Of a stretch of 27,394 nucleotides of DNA, positions 13,161-20,682 are shown piece after piece. The notes beneath the pieces were generated by a model, which saw only the letters and a program-made list of their open reading frames with translations, did not search any database and was not told where the DNA came from. Source of the DNA: Acidobacteriota bacterium. GTDB lineage: Bacteria; Acidobacteriota; Blastocatellia; Pyrinomonadales; Pyrinomonadaceae. Within the stretch, counting starts at the first letter, position 1, and every line of letters starts with the position of its first letter. The DNA is taken from contig JAEWBM010000181.1 of NCBI GenBank assembly GCA_023391155.1, positions 1 through 27,394 on the forward strand. The letters run 5' to 3'. Both the position numbers and the translations under genes were made by a program.

Positions 13161-14153
13161 TTGTTGCGGCATAGCGGTAACACGAAATATAGGCGAATGT
13201 TCCATCTCGCCTGTCGACAAGATAGAACGCCCGTCAGAGCCGTACGCCGCCGACTCGCCGGTCGTCCTCTCACCCAGATCGACAACGGTCGGCCGAGTTC
13301 CCCAAACGTTTTTTAGATCGGGGTCGCCCGTCAGGATGGCGAACTCATAACCCGCGACATAATCCGTCAATATCAGCCGCTGTCCGTCAGGCGAGATGTC
13401 GCCCGCCGTAACCAGTCCGTTCGGCACCGACGGAAGCGAGACGGTTGCATGAGGCTCCGCGTTTACTTCGCCGATCTCAAAACGGGGCTCGATGCGATAG
13501 ACCGAAGCCGGAGTTTCAACCTCTTTCGTGACGATATAGATCACACCGGTTTTGGGATGGACAATGAGCGCCTCGGCATCGTGCGGCGGCCCGGGATAGG
13601 TGAATGCGAGCGCGTCGGCACGTTCGGTCGTGAGCGGTGCCTCGCGCGTGGAAGATGCGGCTTCCGCAGAAACGACGGGTTCGGGAAAGCGGTAAATGAT
13701 TCCCCCGGGCCGCTTGCGGTCGTTGTTCCCGATCTCGCCAATATAGAGGACGCACGAACCGGCCTGGGTCCGAGTGAGCGCAATGTCTTCCCAATCGATG
13801 TGTTCCGCTCCCTCGACCCGCCAGACACCCAGGTGCCGGCCGTCGGGCGCGGCGGCGTAGATCAGCGGGAGATCGCCGGAGTCGTTGTGAGTCCACAGCA
13901 CCCCGTCCTGACAATGCGATACGGCAAGGCCGCTGCTTTCCCGGATCGGTGCATATGCAAACCGTCCCACGATCTCCGGTACAGAGTAGGCGGCATCAAA
14001 GCCTTCCGGCCCGGAACTCGCCGGGTGATACACACGTATCAAATAGAGAAGGCCCGCGGAAACCACGGCAAGCAAAATGACAAAAACAAAAAACTTGGGT
14101 ATATTTTTCAAGAACGGACTTCCCTTAGAAGATTTAGGTTCACTCTGATCCAT
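13158..14153 (-). CDS. Membrane-anchored propeller-like protein of unknown function
   Basis: A 331-residue protein with a short cytoplasmic N-terminus and one transmembrane helix (about residues 20-41, FFVFVILLAVVSAGLLYLI). The remaining 290 residues lie outside. This ectodomain has repeating strand motifs of a beta-propeller: ESSGLAVSHCQDGVLWTHNDSGD, HIDWEDIALT, YIGEIGNNDRKR, DAEALIVHPKTGVIYIVTKE and TAGDISPDGQRLILTDY. The HNDSGD, DWEDIA and DAEAL signatures recur in uncharacterised NHL/SMP30-like secreted proteins with possible metal sites. No enzyme activity can be assigned. Only 30 bases separate its start from the divergent speD-like gene, so the two promoters must overlap. Confidence 0.75.
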   Translation of the reverse strand: MDQSEPKSSKGSPFLKNIPKFFVFVILLAVVSAGLLYLIRVYHPASSGPEGFDAAYSVPEIVGRFAYAPIRESSGLAVSHCQDGVLWTHNDSGDLPLIYAAAPDGRHLGVWRVEGAEHIDWEDIALTRTQAGSCVLYIGEIGNNDRKRPGGIIYRFPEPVVSAEAASSTREAPLTTERADALAFTYPGPPHDAEALIVHPKTGVIYIVTKEVETPASVYRIEPRFEIGEVNAEPHATVSLPSVPNGLVTAGDISPDGQRLILTDYVAGYEFAILTGDPDLKNVWGTRPTVVDLGERTTGESAAYGSDGRSILSTGEMEHSPIFRVTAMPQQ

Positions 14154-14183
14154 ACAATTGTCTCATAAGACCGAAACTGCTCA

Positions 14184-14561
14184 ATGATCGTAGGAACTGA
14201 ATGGCTGATCGAAGCCACCGGATGTGATGCCGAAAAGCTGCGCGACGAGGCGCTGCTGCGTTCGGTGTTTGCCCGTGTGATGTCCGATCTCGGGCTTAAG
14301 TCGATCGGTTCCGTTTGGCACAAGTTCGGCGGGGAAGGCGGCGTGACCGGGCTGATCGCGCTCACGGAATCACATCTCGCTTGCCACACCTATCCCGAAC
14401 ATGGCACCGCTACGTTCAACCTTTACTGCTGCCGGACCCGTCGCGAATGGGAGTGGGATGCAGAGCTTCGCGAGGCTCTCGGCGCAAATTGCGTTATCGT
14501 GACAAAGATCGAGCGTGGTGAGGTTGAGGCAAGTTCCACCGTGGCGGGAGGTGAGCGATGA
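14184..14561 (+). CDS. speD: S-adenosylmethionine decarboxylase-like pyruvoyl enzyme (SpeD family)
   Basis: A 125-residue class 1b SpeD homologue, the usual length. The self-cleavage Ser that becomes the pyruvoyl group lies in LTESHLACHTYPEHG, with His and Glu in place; the later Cys of the family is present in FNLYCC. It would make decarboxylated SAM for the aminopropyltransferase encoded downstream. The block after the cleavage site reads TATFNLYCCRTRREWEW, unlike the AAVDVFTCG of typical SpeD. This marks a distinct subfamily, and some SpeD homologues are known to have changed into ornithine or arginine decarboxylases. The stop overlaps the next start (ATGA), so it is coupled to the DUF4178 gene. 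No good ribosome-binding site precedes the ATG. Confidence 0.85.
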   Translation: MIVGTEWLIEATGCDAEKLRDEALLRSVFARVMSDLGLKSIGSVWHKFGGEGGVTGLIALTESHLACHTYPEHGTATFNLYCCRTRREWEWDAELREALGANCVIVTKIERGEVEASSTVAGGER

Positions 14562-16492
14562 GCGTACTTCAGGCCAACTGCCCGTCCTGTGCGGCGCCGA
14601 TCGAGTTCAAGAAAGGCTCGACCCTCGTCCTCATATGCCCCTATTGCCGTTCGGCGGTTGCACGGACCGACCGCGGCCTTGCGGACCTCGGAAAGGTGGC
14701 CGAGATATTCGATTCTCAATCGCCGCTCAAGATCGGTTTGAAAGGGGTTTATTCCGGCGAACGTTTCGAACTCACGGGCAGGGCTCAGCTCAAACACCAG
14801 CTCGGGGGATATTGGGACGAGTGGTACGCCACCTTTAACAACGGCTGGGTCGGCTGGCTTGCCGAGGCACAGGGTAAGTTTTACATGACCTTTTACCAGC
14901 CTGTCCCGGAGGGTGCCGGCTTGCCCGGTTTCGAAGAGCTTCAGCTAGGGCAAAAGGTCGCCGCCGCCAAGCTAGGTGACGTTCCCCTGATGGTTACCGA
15001 AAAGGGGAAAGCGACCGCCGTCGGCGCCGAGGGCGAGATACCCTATCAGCTTATTCCCAACGAAGAGAGCAGGTATGCCGACCTCGCCGGCCGCGACAGC
15101 ACTTTCGGCACGATCGACTACAGCGAATCTCCGCCATGGCTGTTTCTCGGGCGGCAGGTAACGCTGGGTGAGATCGGGCTCGCCGAGGCCCGTCCGGCCG
15201 AACGGACGCCCGGCCGCACCACCGCAGCGTCGATGGGCTGCCCCAATTGCGGCGGGCCTCTGGAACTTATCGCACCTGACAAGGCCGAGCGTGTGACCTG
15301 CCCGAACTGCAAGTCGCTGCTCGACGTCAATCAAGGCAACCTCAGCTATCTAAAGACCCTCGACCCGTCGCCAACCGCTGATAAGTTTCTGCTCCAGGTC
15401 GGCCAGGAGGGCACCTTTAAGGACGATGTAAAATTCAAGATCCTCGGCCGAATGGTGCGGAGCGTCACCATCGACGGTACGACCTACTATTGGCACGAGT
15501 ATCTTCTATATAATCCGTCGATCGGCTTCAGATGGCTTGTCCATTCCGACAATCACTGGAATTTTGTCGAGCCGGTCAATCCGGCTGAGGTGACGCAGGG
15601 CGGCTATTTCACCTCCGGCTCAACGGTGCAATACAACGGGCGTTCGTACAAGATCTTCCAAGATTCCCCCGCGACCGTGCGCTATGTCGACGGCGAATTC
15701 TATTGGCGGGTGGAGCAGTTTGAGACGGTTCGCGCGGTTGATTACGTCGCCGCGCCTCTAATGCTTTCTCAGGAGATGACCTCGGACGAAATGAATTGGT
15801 CGCTGGGCATCTATATGACCAATGCCGAGGTCGAGAAAGCGTTCGGCATATCGGGCCTGCCCAAACCATGGTCCGTCGCACCGAATCAGCCATTCACCGG
15901 GTCGTTCTATTACACGTGGGGAGCGCTCCCCCTGCTGGGCCTTTTCGTTGTTGCGGTTTTCCTTTTGCCGTTCACGGGGATAAGCAGCACCGTTCTCTCG
16001 CAGCAGATCACACTGCCGCCTCTCAAGGCCGCGACACAACCGCAGACGGCCTTTAGCCAATCTTTCGAATTGAGGGCGAATCGGAACGTTCGCATCTCGG
16101 CAAGCGCACCGGTTAGCAACTCGTGGGCAGATCTCGACGTCGACCTGATAAACGATCAGAGCCAGGAGATCGAGTCCGTGAATATTCCGATCGAATATTA
16201 CACCGGCGTTGATAGCGACGGGGCGTGGAGCGAGGGCGGCCAATCTCAGGACGCCACGATCTCCTCGCTTGGGGCCGGTAAATACAGCCTGCGGGTTGAG
16301 GGCACTTGGCAAAATTGGCAGCAGGCAATGCCGATCACGTTAAAGGTCGAACAGGGCGTAAATCGCGGCGTGAATTTCCTTTGTTCGCTGCTGATCTTGG
16401 GGATCGTTCCGGTCTTCGGCGTTATCAGAAAACTGACGTTCGAATCCAAACGCTGGAGCGAAAGCATGTTCGGCAGTTCGGACGACGACTAG
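14558..16492 (+). CDS. Double zinc-ribbon DUF4178 membrane protein
   Basis: A 644-residue protein. There are two zinc ribbons, C8/C11-C27/C30 (CPSC, CPYC) and C228/C231-C248/C251 (CPNC, CPNC). Each is followed by a beta-rich DUF4178-like domain (about residues 52-205 and 275-425), with paired motifs such as YWDEWYATFNNGWVGWLAE and YYWHEYLLYNPSIGFRWLV. Thus ribbon plus DUF4178 is duplicated. A transmembrane helix at about 455-475 leads to an outer beta-rich segment of 130 residues, and a second helix at about 607-625 returns to a short acidic tail (GSSDDD). The biochemical role is unknown. In many genomes DUF4178 genes lie beside DUF350 and spermidine synthase genes, as here. Translation is coupled to speD. 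Confidence 0.85.
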   Translation: MSVLQANCPSCAAPIEFKKGSTLVLICPYCRSAVARTDRGLADLGKVAEIFDSQSPLKIGLKGVYSGERFELTGRAQLKHQLGGYWDEWYATFNNGWVGWLAEAQGKFYMTFYQPVPEGAGLPGFEELQLGQKVAAAKLGDVPLMVTEKGKATAVGAEGEIPYQLIPNEESRYADLAGRDSTFGTIDYSESPPWLFLGRQVTLGEIGLAEARPAERTPGRTTAASMGCPNCGGPLELIAPDKAERVTCPNCKSLLDVNQGNLSYLKTLDPSPTADKFLLQVGQEGTFKDDVKFKILGRMVRSVTIDGTTYYWHEYLLYNPSIGFRWLVHSDNHWNFVEPVNPAEVTQGGYFTSGSTVQYNGRSYKIFQDSPATVRYVDGEFYWRVEQFETVRAVDYVAAPLMLSQEMTSDEMNWSLGIYMTNAEVEKAFGISGLPKPWSVAPNQPFTGSFYYTWGALPLLGLFVVAVFLLPFTGISSTVLSQQITLPPLKAATQPQTAFSQSFELRANRNVRISASAPVSNSWADLDVDLINDQSQEIESVNIPIEYYTGVDSDGAWSEGGQSQDATISSLGAGKYSLRVEGTWQNWQQAMPITLKVEQGVNRGVNFLCSLLILGIVPVFGVIRKLTFESKRWSESMFGSSDDD

Positions 16493-16507
16493 GCCGCGGA
16501 AAAGATT

Positions 16508-16657
16508 ATGTTCAAGACGATATATATGGCGTTCGCCGTCGTGGTGCTGGTGCTCTATGCCACGGCCGCCTGGTTTGGTTGGGAGGTCGCGAACTCCGGC
16601 AGTAAATCGCGGCTCGGGGTTCCATTTATCTATTCGGGTTTTCGTGGAGGAAAGTAA
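16508..16657 (+). CDS. 49-residue single-TM protein between DUF4178 and DUF350 genes
   Basis: A short frame between two operon genes. It starts with MFKTIYMAFAVVVLVLYATA, a hydrophobic helix of about 18 residues. It continues WFGWEVANSGSKSRLG and ends FRGGK at TAA 16655-16657, directly abutting the DUF350 start at 16658. The GGAGG that serves DUF350 is encoded in its last codons. The preceding GCGGAAAAG can act as a ribosome-binding site. Tight packing (15 bases after the DUF4178 stop, 0 before DUF350) supports a real gene. No family is recognised. Conserved spacing in related genomes would be the test. Confidence 0.6.
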   Translation: MFKTIYMAFAVVVLVLYATAAWFGWEVANSGSKSRLGVPFIYSGFRGGK

Positions 16658-16912
16658 ATGCTGATGAATTTCATCGCGCCAGCAGTACCGGCATTCGTTG
16701 TCAGGTTTGATCAACTAGCTGAGATCTTGATCACGACCCTTATCTTCGTGATCATCGGGCTCGTGTTTTTTACGATCGCCTATTTCATCCTTAGCCGTCT
16801 CTTCGACATCCATCACGAGATCGAAGAGGACCACAACACCGCGCTCGGGATCATCATCGGCGCGATAATGATCGGCATCTCGATAATCATCGCGGCAGCG
16901 ATCCACGGTTAG
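16658..16912 (+). CDS. DUF350 small membrane protein
   Basis: An 84-residue inner-membrane protein with two long hydrophobic helices. Residues about 24-46 (ILITTLIFVIIGLVFFTIAYFIL) are followed by the charged loop SRLFDIHHEIEEDHN. The family segment TALGIIIGAIMIGISIIIAAAI comes next. DUF350 members such as E. coli YjfL usually carry one or two such units, and this one has a single unit. Function is unknown; the family tends to occur with polyamine genes, DUF4178 or DUF2491 proteins and PspA. GTGGAGG supplies a strong ribosome-binding site. Confidence 0.88.
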   Translation: MLMNFIAPAVPAFVVRFDQLAEILITTLIFVIIGLVFFTIAYFILSRLFDIHHEIEEDHNTALGIIIGAIMIGISIIIAAAIHG

Positions 16913-16999
16913 GGCGAGTTCGAAAAGGATCATTAAGGATAAGCGGGATATGTGCTTTTTCGATCCTGTCAGCCCGATGATCCCTATTTGAATTTCGCC

Positions 17000-18520
17000 A
17001 TGAAGCGTGTCCCTCTTTTATTCCTCAATGTCGTGATCATTGCCACTTGCGGGCTGATCTACGAACTGCTTGCCGCGACGGTCTCGAGCTATGTGCTCGG
17101 CGATTCCGTTACACAATTTTCGCTGATCATCGGCATATACCTGTTTGCCATGGGCGTCGGCTCATGGCTTTCGGGTTTCTTGGAGCGCGATCTCGCGGCC
17201 AAGTTCGTCGAGATCGAGCTGGCCGTTGCCATCCTCGGCGGGCTCTCTGCACCCATCCTTTTCCTCACATTTGCCAATGTTTCATATTTTGGCCTGATCC
17301 TCTATTCGATGGTCTTTACGATCGGGGCCTTGGTGGGTCTTGAGATACCGCTGCTGATGCGGATCTTGAAAGACGAGCTTGATTTCAAGGACCTCGTTTC
17401 CCGCGTCCTCGCTTTGGACTATATCGGCGCTCTTGTCGCCGCTCTGATGTTCCCGATCTTTCTGGTTCCAAAGCTCGGGCTGAACCGCACCTCTCTGCTT
17501 TTCGGGATGCTCAACGCTGCTGTTGGCCTCTGGGGCACTTGGCTCCTCGAGCCGCTGATAAAGAAGAACCTGACCGTGCTGCGGGTAAAGGGCGCGATCG
17601 TGCTGATCATATTGATCATCGCCTTTATCAAAGCGGAATCGCTGACGACGCTCGCCGAGGACAATCTTTTCCCGGACCAGATCGTTTACGCAAAAAGCTC
17701 GCCCTACCAGCGGATCGTCGTCACGCGTGGAAAGCTCGGCCACTCGCTGTTTTTGAACGGCAATCTACAATTCAACTCATTCGACGAGTATCGATACCAC
17801 GAGGCGTTGGTCCATCCCGCTTTTGCGGCATATGAGGGCACGCCGCGGCGGGTGCTGGTCCTCGGCGGCGGCGACGGCCTCGCGGTGCGCGAGATCTTGA
17901 AATACCCGGACATAGAGAGCATCACACTCGTTGACCTCGACCCCATGATGACCGGCCTTTCACGCGAACTGCCCGCCCTCGCGGAGCTCAACCGCAACTC
18001 GATGGAAGACCCGCGTGTGTCGGTGATAAACGCGGACGCGTTCGTCTGGCTCGACAACAACGAGGTGCAGCCATTCGATATTGCGATCGTCGATTTCCCG
18101 GATCCCAACAATTTTGCCTTGGGCAAACTTTACTCGACGCGTTTCTATTCCCTGCTTCGCCAAAAGCTCCGGCCTGAAGCGGCGGTCGTGATCCAGTGCA
18201 CTTCGCCGCTCTACGCACGAAAGTCGTTCTGGTCGATCATCAAGACGCTTGAGGCATCAGGATTTTCGGTCAAACCGTTTCAAACGACCGTACCAAGCTT
18301 CGGTGTTTGGGGGTATGCACTCGCGAAAATGCACGAGTTCGAAACCCCGGCATCTCCCCCCGACGGCCTCGAACTGCAATTCCTAAATAAAGATTCGTTC
18401 GCTGCCATGTTCGACTTTCCGGCCGACATGACGCTGCCGGACGAAGAGGTCGAGATAAACCGCCTCGACAATCAGGCTCTTGTTCGATATTACGAGACCG
18501 AGTGGCGCCGGTTTGAGTAG
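17000..18520 (+). CDS. speE: Membrane-embedded spermidine synthase-like aminopropyltransferase
   Basis: A 506-residue protein with two parts. The first 220 residues hold about seven transmembrane helices (VIIATCGLIYELLAA, FSLIIGIYLFAMGVGSWLSG and so on). The rest is a spermidine synthase fold: YHEALVHPAF, the SAM-site loop VLVLGGGDGLAVREIL, LVDLDP, INADAF and the catalytic Asp block IVDFPDPNN, replacing the usual D[ST][ST]DP. It should transfer an aminopropyl group from decarboxylated SAM to an amine at the inner membrane; the acceptor is unknown. ATG 17000 is preferred because the helices start there, but GTG 16952 is an in-frame alternative and no clear ribosome-binding site helps. It ends just before the inserted repeat-flanked GxxExxY gene. 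Confidence 0.88.
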   Translation: MKRVPLLFLNVVIIATCGLIYELLAATVSSYVLGDSVTQFSLIIGIYLFAMGVGSWLSGFLERDLAAKFVEIELAVAILGGLSAPILFLTFANVSYFGLILYSMVFTIGALVGLEIPLLMRILKDELDFKDLVSRVLALDYIGALVAALMFPIFLVPKLGLNRTSLLFGMLNAAVGLWGTWLLEPLIKKNLTVLRVKGAIVLIILIIAFIKAESLTTLAEDNLFPDQIVYAKSSPYQRIVVTRGKLGHSLFLNGNLQFNSFDEYRYHEALVHPAFAAYEGTPRRVLVLGGGDGLAVREILKYPDIESITLVDLDPMMTGLSRELPALAELNRNSMEDPRVSVINADAFVWLDNNEVQPFDIAIVDFPDPNNFALGKLYSTRFYSLLRQKLRPEAAVVIQCTSPLYARKSFWSIIKTLEASGFSVKPFQTTVPSFGVWGYALAKMHEFETPASPPDGLELQFLNKDSFAAMFDFPADMTLPDEEVEINRLDNQALVRYYETEWRRFE

Positions 18521-18529
18521 GGTCTTTTT

Positions 18530-18565
18530 ACAGGATGCACAGGATAGGCAAGATATATAGATAGA
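18530..18565. repeat. 9-nt tandem repeat block, left (a)
   Basis: Four degenerate units stand in register: ACAGGATGC, ACAGGATAG, GCAAGATAT and ATAGATAGA. They begin 9 bases after the spermidine synthase stop. They are part of the flanks of the GxxExxY gene. Confidence 0.7.
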
Positions 18566-18619
18566 GTTACCGGATCTAAGGAAATAATTTGCCGCACAAC
18601 AAAGAGAAACTAATACTTC

Positions 18620-18646
18620 ACAGGATAGATACGATAAACAGATGGT
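18620..18646. repeat. 9-nt repeat block, left (b), overlapping the GxxExxY start
   Basis: Three units stand in the same orientation and 9-base spacing as block (a): ACAGGATAG, ATACGATAA and ACAGATGGT. The last contains the GxxExxY ATG at 18642. Confidence 0.6.
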
Positions 18647-19037
18647 AGACGACGAATTGACGGGGGCAATTATTAAGGCAAGTTTTGAAGTCAGCAACGA
18701 ACTGGGAGCCGGGTTCTTAGAGTCTGTATATGAAAAAGCGCTAATGGTAGCGCTGGCGCAAATGAATATAACCGTTGCCGCCCAAGTTGGGTTGAAAGTT
18801 AAATTCAGAAATGTGGTTGTCGGCGATTTCTATGCGGACCTGATCGTTGAAGATAAAGTACTCGTCGAGCTTAAAGCGATCTCGAAAGTGCTGCCTCAGC
18901 ATAAGGCGCAGGTCATCAACTATCTCAACGCGACGGGGATCGACACCGGACTGCTCCTAAACTTCGGCAATCCGCGAGTCGAGTATTTTCGATTATATAA
19001 AAAAATAAATCCTGTCTATCCTGCTAATCCTGTTTGA
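18642..19037 (+). CDS. GxxExxY protein (PD-(D/E)xK-like fold)
   Basis: A 131-residue GxxExxY family protein. The name-giving motif is GAGFLESVYEKAL. A restriction-endonuclease-like core follows with D-L-I-V-E-D-K-V-L-V-E-L-K and the late QVINYLNATG, in which the Asp, the Glu-x-Lys and the Gln fit a nuclease active site. No experimental function is established for the family, which is scattered and often flanked by short repeats. Here the last nine residues (NPVYPANPV) are encoded by the right-hand repeat block. The local DNA looks more AT-rich than its neighbours. It sits inside the polyamine operon in the same direction, with no obvious ribosome-binding site. Confidence 0.85.
   Translation: MVDDELTGAIIKASFEVSNELGAGFLESVYEKALMVALAQMNITVAAQVGLKVKFRNVVVGDFYADLIVEDKVLVELKAISKVLPQHKAQVINYLNATGIDTGLLLNFGNPRVEYFRLYKKINPVYPANPV
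19008..19034. repeat. 9-nt tandem repeat block, right (inverted orientation)
   Basis: Three units, aatcctgtc, tatcctgct and aatcctgtt, are the reverse complement of the left-block unit (ACAGGATW). They are exactly in the reading frame of the GxxExxY gene and encode NPV, YPA and NPV just before its stop. Together with the left blocks they form imperfect inverted flanks. Confidence 0.75.
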
Positions 19038-19046
19038 ATCATTCTT

Positions 19047-20648
19047 GTGATCCTTACGCGCAGAGAATTGCTGACCACATTTCTCGGGGCGTCGTTTGCG
19101 GCGGCCTGTGGGAGGGGGGCGCCTGCGCGCTTTCCTGAGGGAGACATCGTCGGGGCGAATTGGGAACTCGGTCACGTGTTGAGGGAAGGGAGGAGCTTTC
19201 AGGTGCCGGCCGACGGTTGGGAGTCGGTTCGGACAGCGATCGTCGGAGGAGGGATCGCGGGGCTCTCGGCGGCGTGGAAGTTGAAGACGGGCGGTTCGAA
19301 CGAATTTGTCGTGCTCGAGCTTGAGAAGGAGACGGGCGGTACGTCGCGATCGGGCGAGGGCCGGCCCGTCGGGCATCCGTGGGGAGCTCATTATCTGCCG
19401 GTCCCTTTCCGTGAGAATGCGGAACTCATTGCTCTGCTCGACGAAATGCAGCTCACCGAGGGCCGCAGCTCCAACGGCGACGTCGTGATAAAAGAGCAGT
19501 TCCTATGCCGCGAACCCGAGGAGCGCGTTTTTTACAAGGGCCGGTGGTACCACGGGCTGTACCTGCACGTTGGCGAGAGCGAGGATGATAAACGGGAGCT
19601 TGCCGCGTTTGAAGAAAAGTTGAACTCTTGGGTCGATTGGCGCGACGGGAGCGGCCGGCGAGCGTTCGTTGTGCCGAGCGGCCTTGCGTCTGATGATGCG
19701 GAGGTGACCGCTCTTGACCGGATCTCATTCGGCGACTGGCTCAGGCAGCAGGGGTTCACCTCTGAGCGCCTTTACTGGTACTGCGATTATGCATGCCGGG
19801 ATGATTACGGTTTAAAGCTTGATCAGACATCTGCTTGGGCGGGCCTCTTCTATTTTTGTTCCAGGGTCCGGACGGCCGGTGACGAATCGCAGCCGTTCAT
19901 CACTTTCCCTGAGGGAAACGGCAGGTTTGCCGCGCATCTCGCCGGGATGGTTAAGGACAATATTCGCAGATCGCATGCGGTGGTTTCCATCGTTCCACGT
20001 GACGGTGGAGCGGACGTGATCTGCCTGGCCGACGGCCAACTTCACGGTTTCAAATGCGAGCGGGTGATCTTTGCCTCGCCGATATTTACGGCTCCGTTCG
20101 TTATCAGGGGTTTTGCGGAGGACCGCCCGTTCGATCCGGCAGCGTTTGAGAGCAATTCATGGTTTGTGGCTAATCTTCATATTGTCGACCGACCCAGGCC
20201 GCAGTTCGCGAACGACTTTCCCCTGGCTTGGGACAACGTCTTGTACGAGAGTCCGTCTCTCGGGTATGTAAACGCGACACACCAAAAAGGCATTGATCAC
20301 GGCGCGACGATCTGGACATACTATTACCCGATGTGCCACGAAGAGAACGGCCGGACGAAGCTCTTCAACTACGAATGGCGTGAGCTTGCCGATGTATGTC
20401 TTGCCGACATCGGCCGGGCACATCCAAACATATCGGGGCTCACAGACCGGCTGGATGTAATGCGTTGGGGCCACGCTATGATCAGCCCGCGGCCCGGCTT
20501 CATCTGGGGCGGCGAGCGGCAAAAGGCACTCGAGCCCTATCGAAATATCCATTTCGCGCACACCGATCTGAGCGGCATAGCCCTTTTTGAGGAGGCGTTC
20601 TATCACGGGCTTAGGGCAGCGGAGGAATTGACCCGGTCAATAAACTAA
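19047..20648 (+). CDS. Tat-exported lipoprotein flavin amine-oxidase-like enzyme
   Basis: A 533-residue FAD-dependent oxidoreductase. The N-terminus MILTRRELLTTFLGASFAAAC has a twin-arginine motif (TRRELL) and a lipobox-like FAAAC with Cys21, so it is probably a Tat-translocated lipoprotein. The Rossmann dinucleotide motif follows, AIVGGGIAGLSAAWKL, then LELEKETGGTSRSG. The C-terminus, NIHFAHTDLSGIALFEEAFYHGLRAA, is the FAD-binding end seen in amine oxidases. With the synthase upstream, an oxidase for a polyamine or its conjugate is the natural guess, but the substrate is not shown. GTG 19047 lies only 9 bases after the GxxExxY stop with no ribosome-binding site, so the inserted cassette may have replaced the original leader. 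Confidence 0.85.
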   Translation: MILTRRELLTTFLGASFAAACGRGAPARFPEGDIVGANWELGHVLREGRSFQVPADGWESVRTAIVGGGIAGLSAAWKLKTGGSNEFVVLELEKETGGTSRSGEGRPVGHPWGAHYLPVPFRENAELIALLDEMQLTEGRSSNGDVVIKEQFLCREPEERVFYKGRWYHGLYLHVGESEDDKRELAAFEEKLNSWVDWRDGSGRRAFVVPSGLASDDAEVTALDRISFGDWLRQQGFTSERLYWYCDYACRDDYGLKLDQTSAWAGLFYFCSRVRTAGDESQPFITFPEGNGRFAAHLAGMVKDNIRRSHAVVSIVPRDGGADVICLADGQLHGFKCERVIFASPIFTAPFVIRGFAEDRPFDPAAFESNSWFVANLHIVDRPRPQFANDFPLAWDNVLYESPSLGYVNATHQKGIDHGATIWTYYYPMCHEENGRTKLFNYEWRELADVCLADIGRAHPNISGLTDRLDVMRWGHAMISPRPGFIWGGERQKALEPYRNIHFAHTDLSGIALFEEAFYHGLRAAEELTRSIN

Positions 20649-20661
20649 ATTTCTTTTGGTT

Positions 20662-20680
20662 GCTAGCAGAAAATGCTATC
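20662..20680. promoter_or_regulatory. Near-palindrome upstream of hicA, candidate HicB operator
   Basis: GCTAGCAGAAAATGCTATC has 7-base arms with one mismatch around a 5-base centre. A TATCAT hexamer overlaps its end (20677-20682). It ends 2 bases before the hicA ATG, where an autoregulating antitoxin would be expected to bind. Confidence 0.5.
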
Positions 20681-20682
20681 AT

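Noticed and set aside
13449..14168. Plus-strand frame (239 codons) opposite the propeller-like gene
   Set aside because: The minus strand carries the signal anchor and conserved motifs; the plus frame has none.
18530..19034. CRISPR-like array
   Set aside because: Units are 9 bases, contiguous and degenerate, with no spacers and no cas genes.
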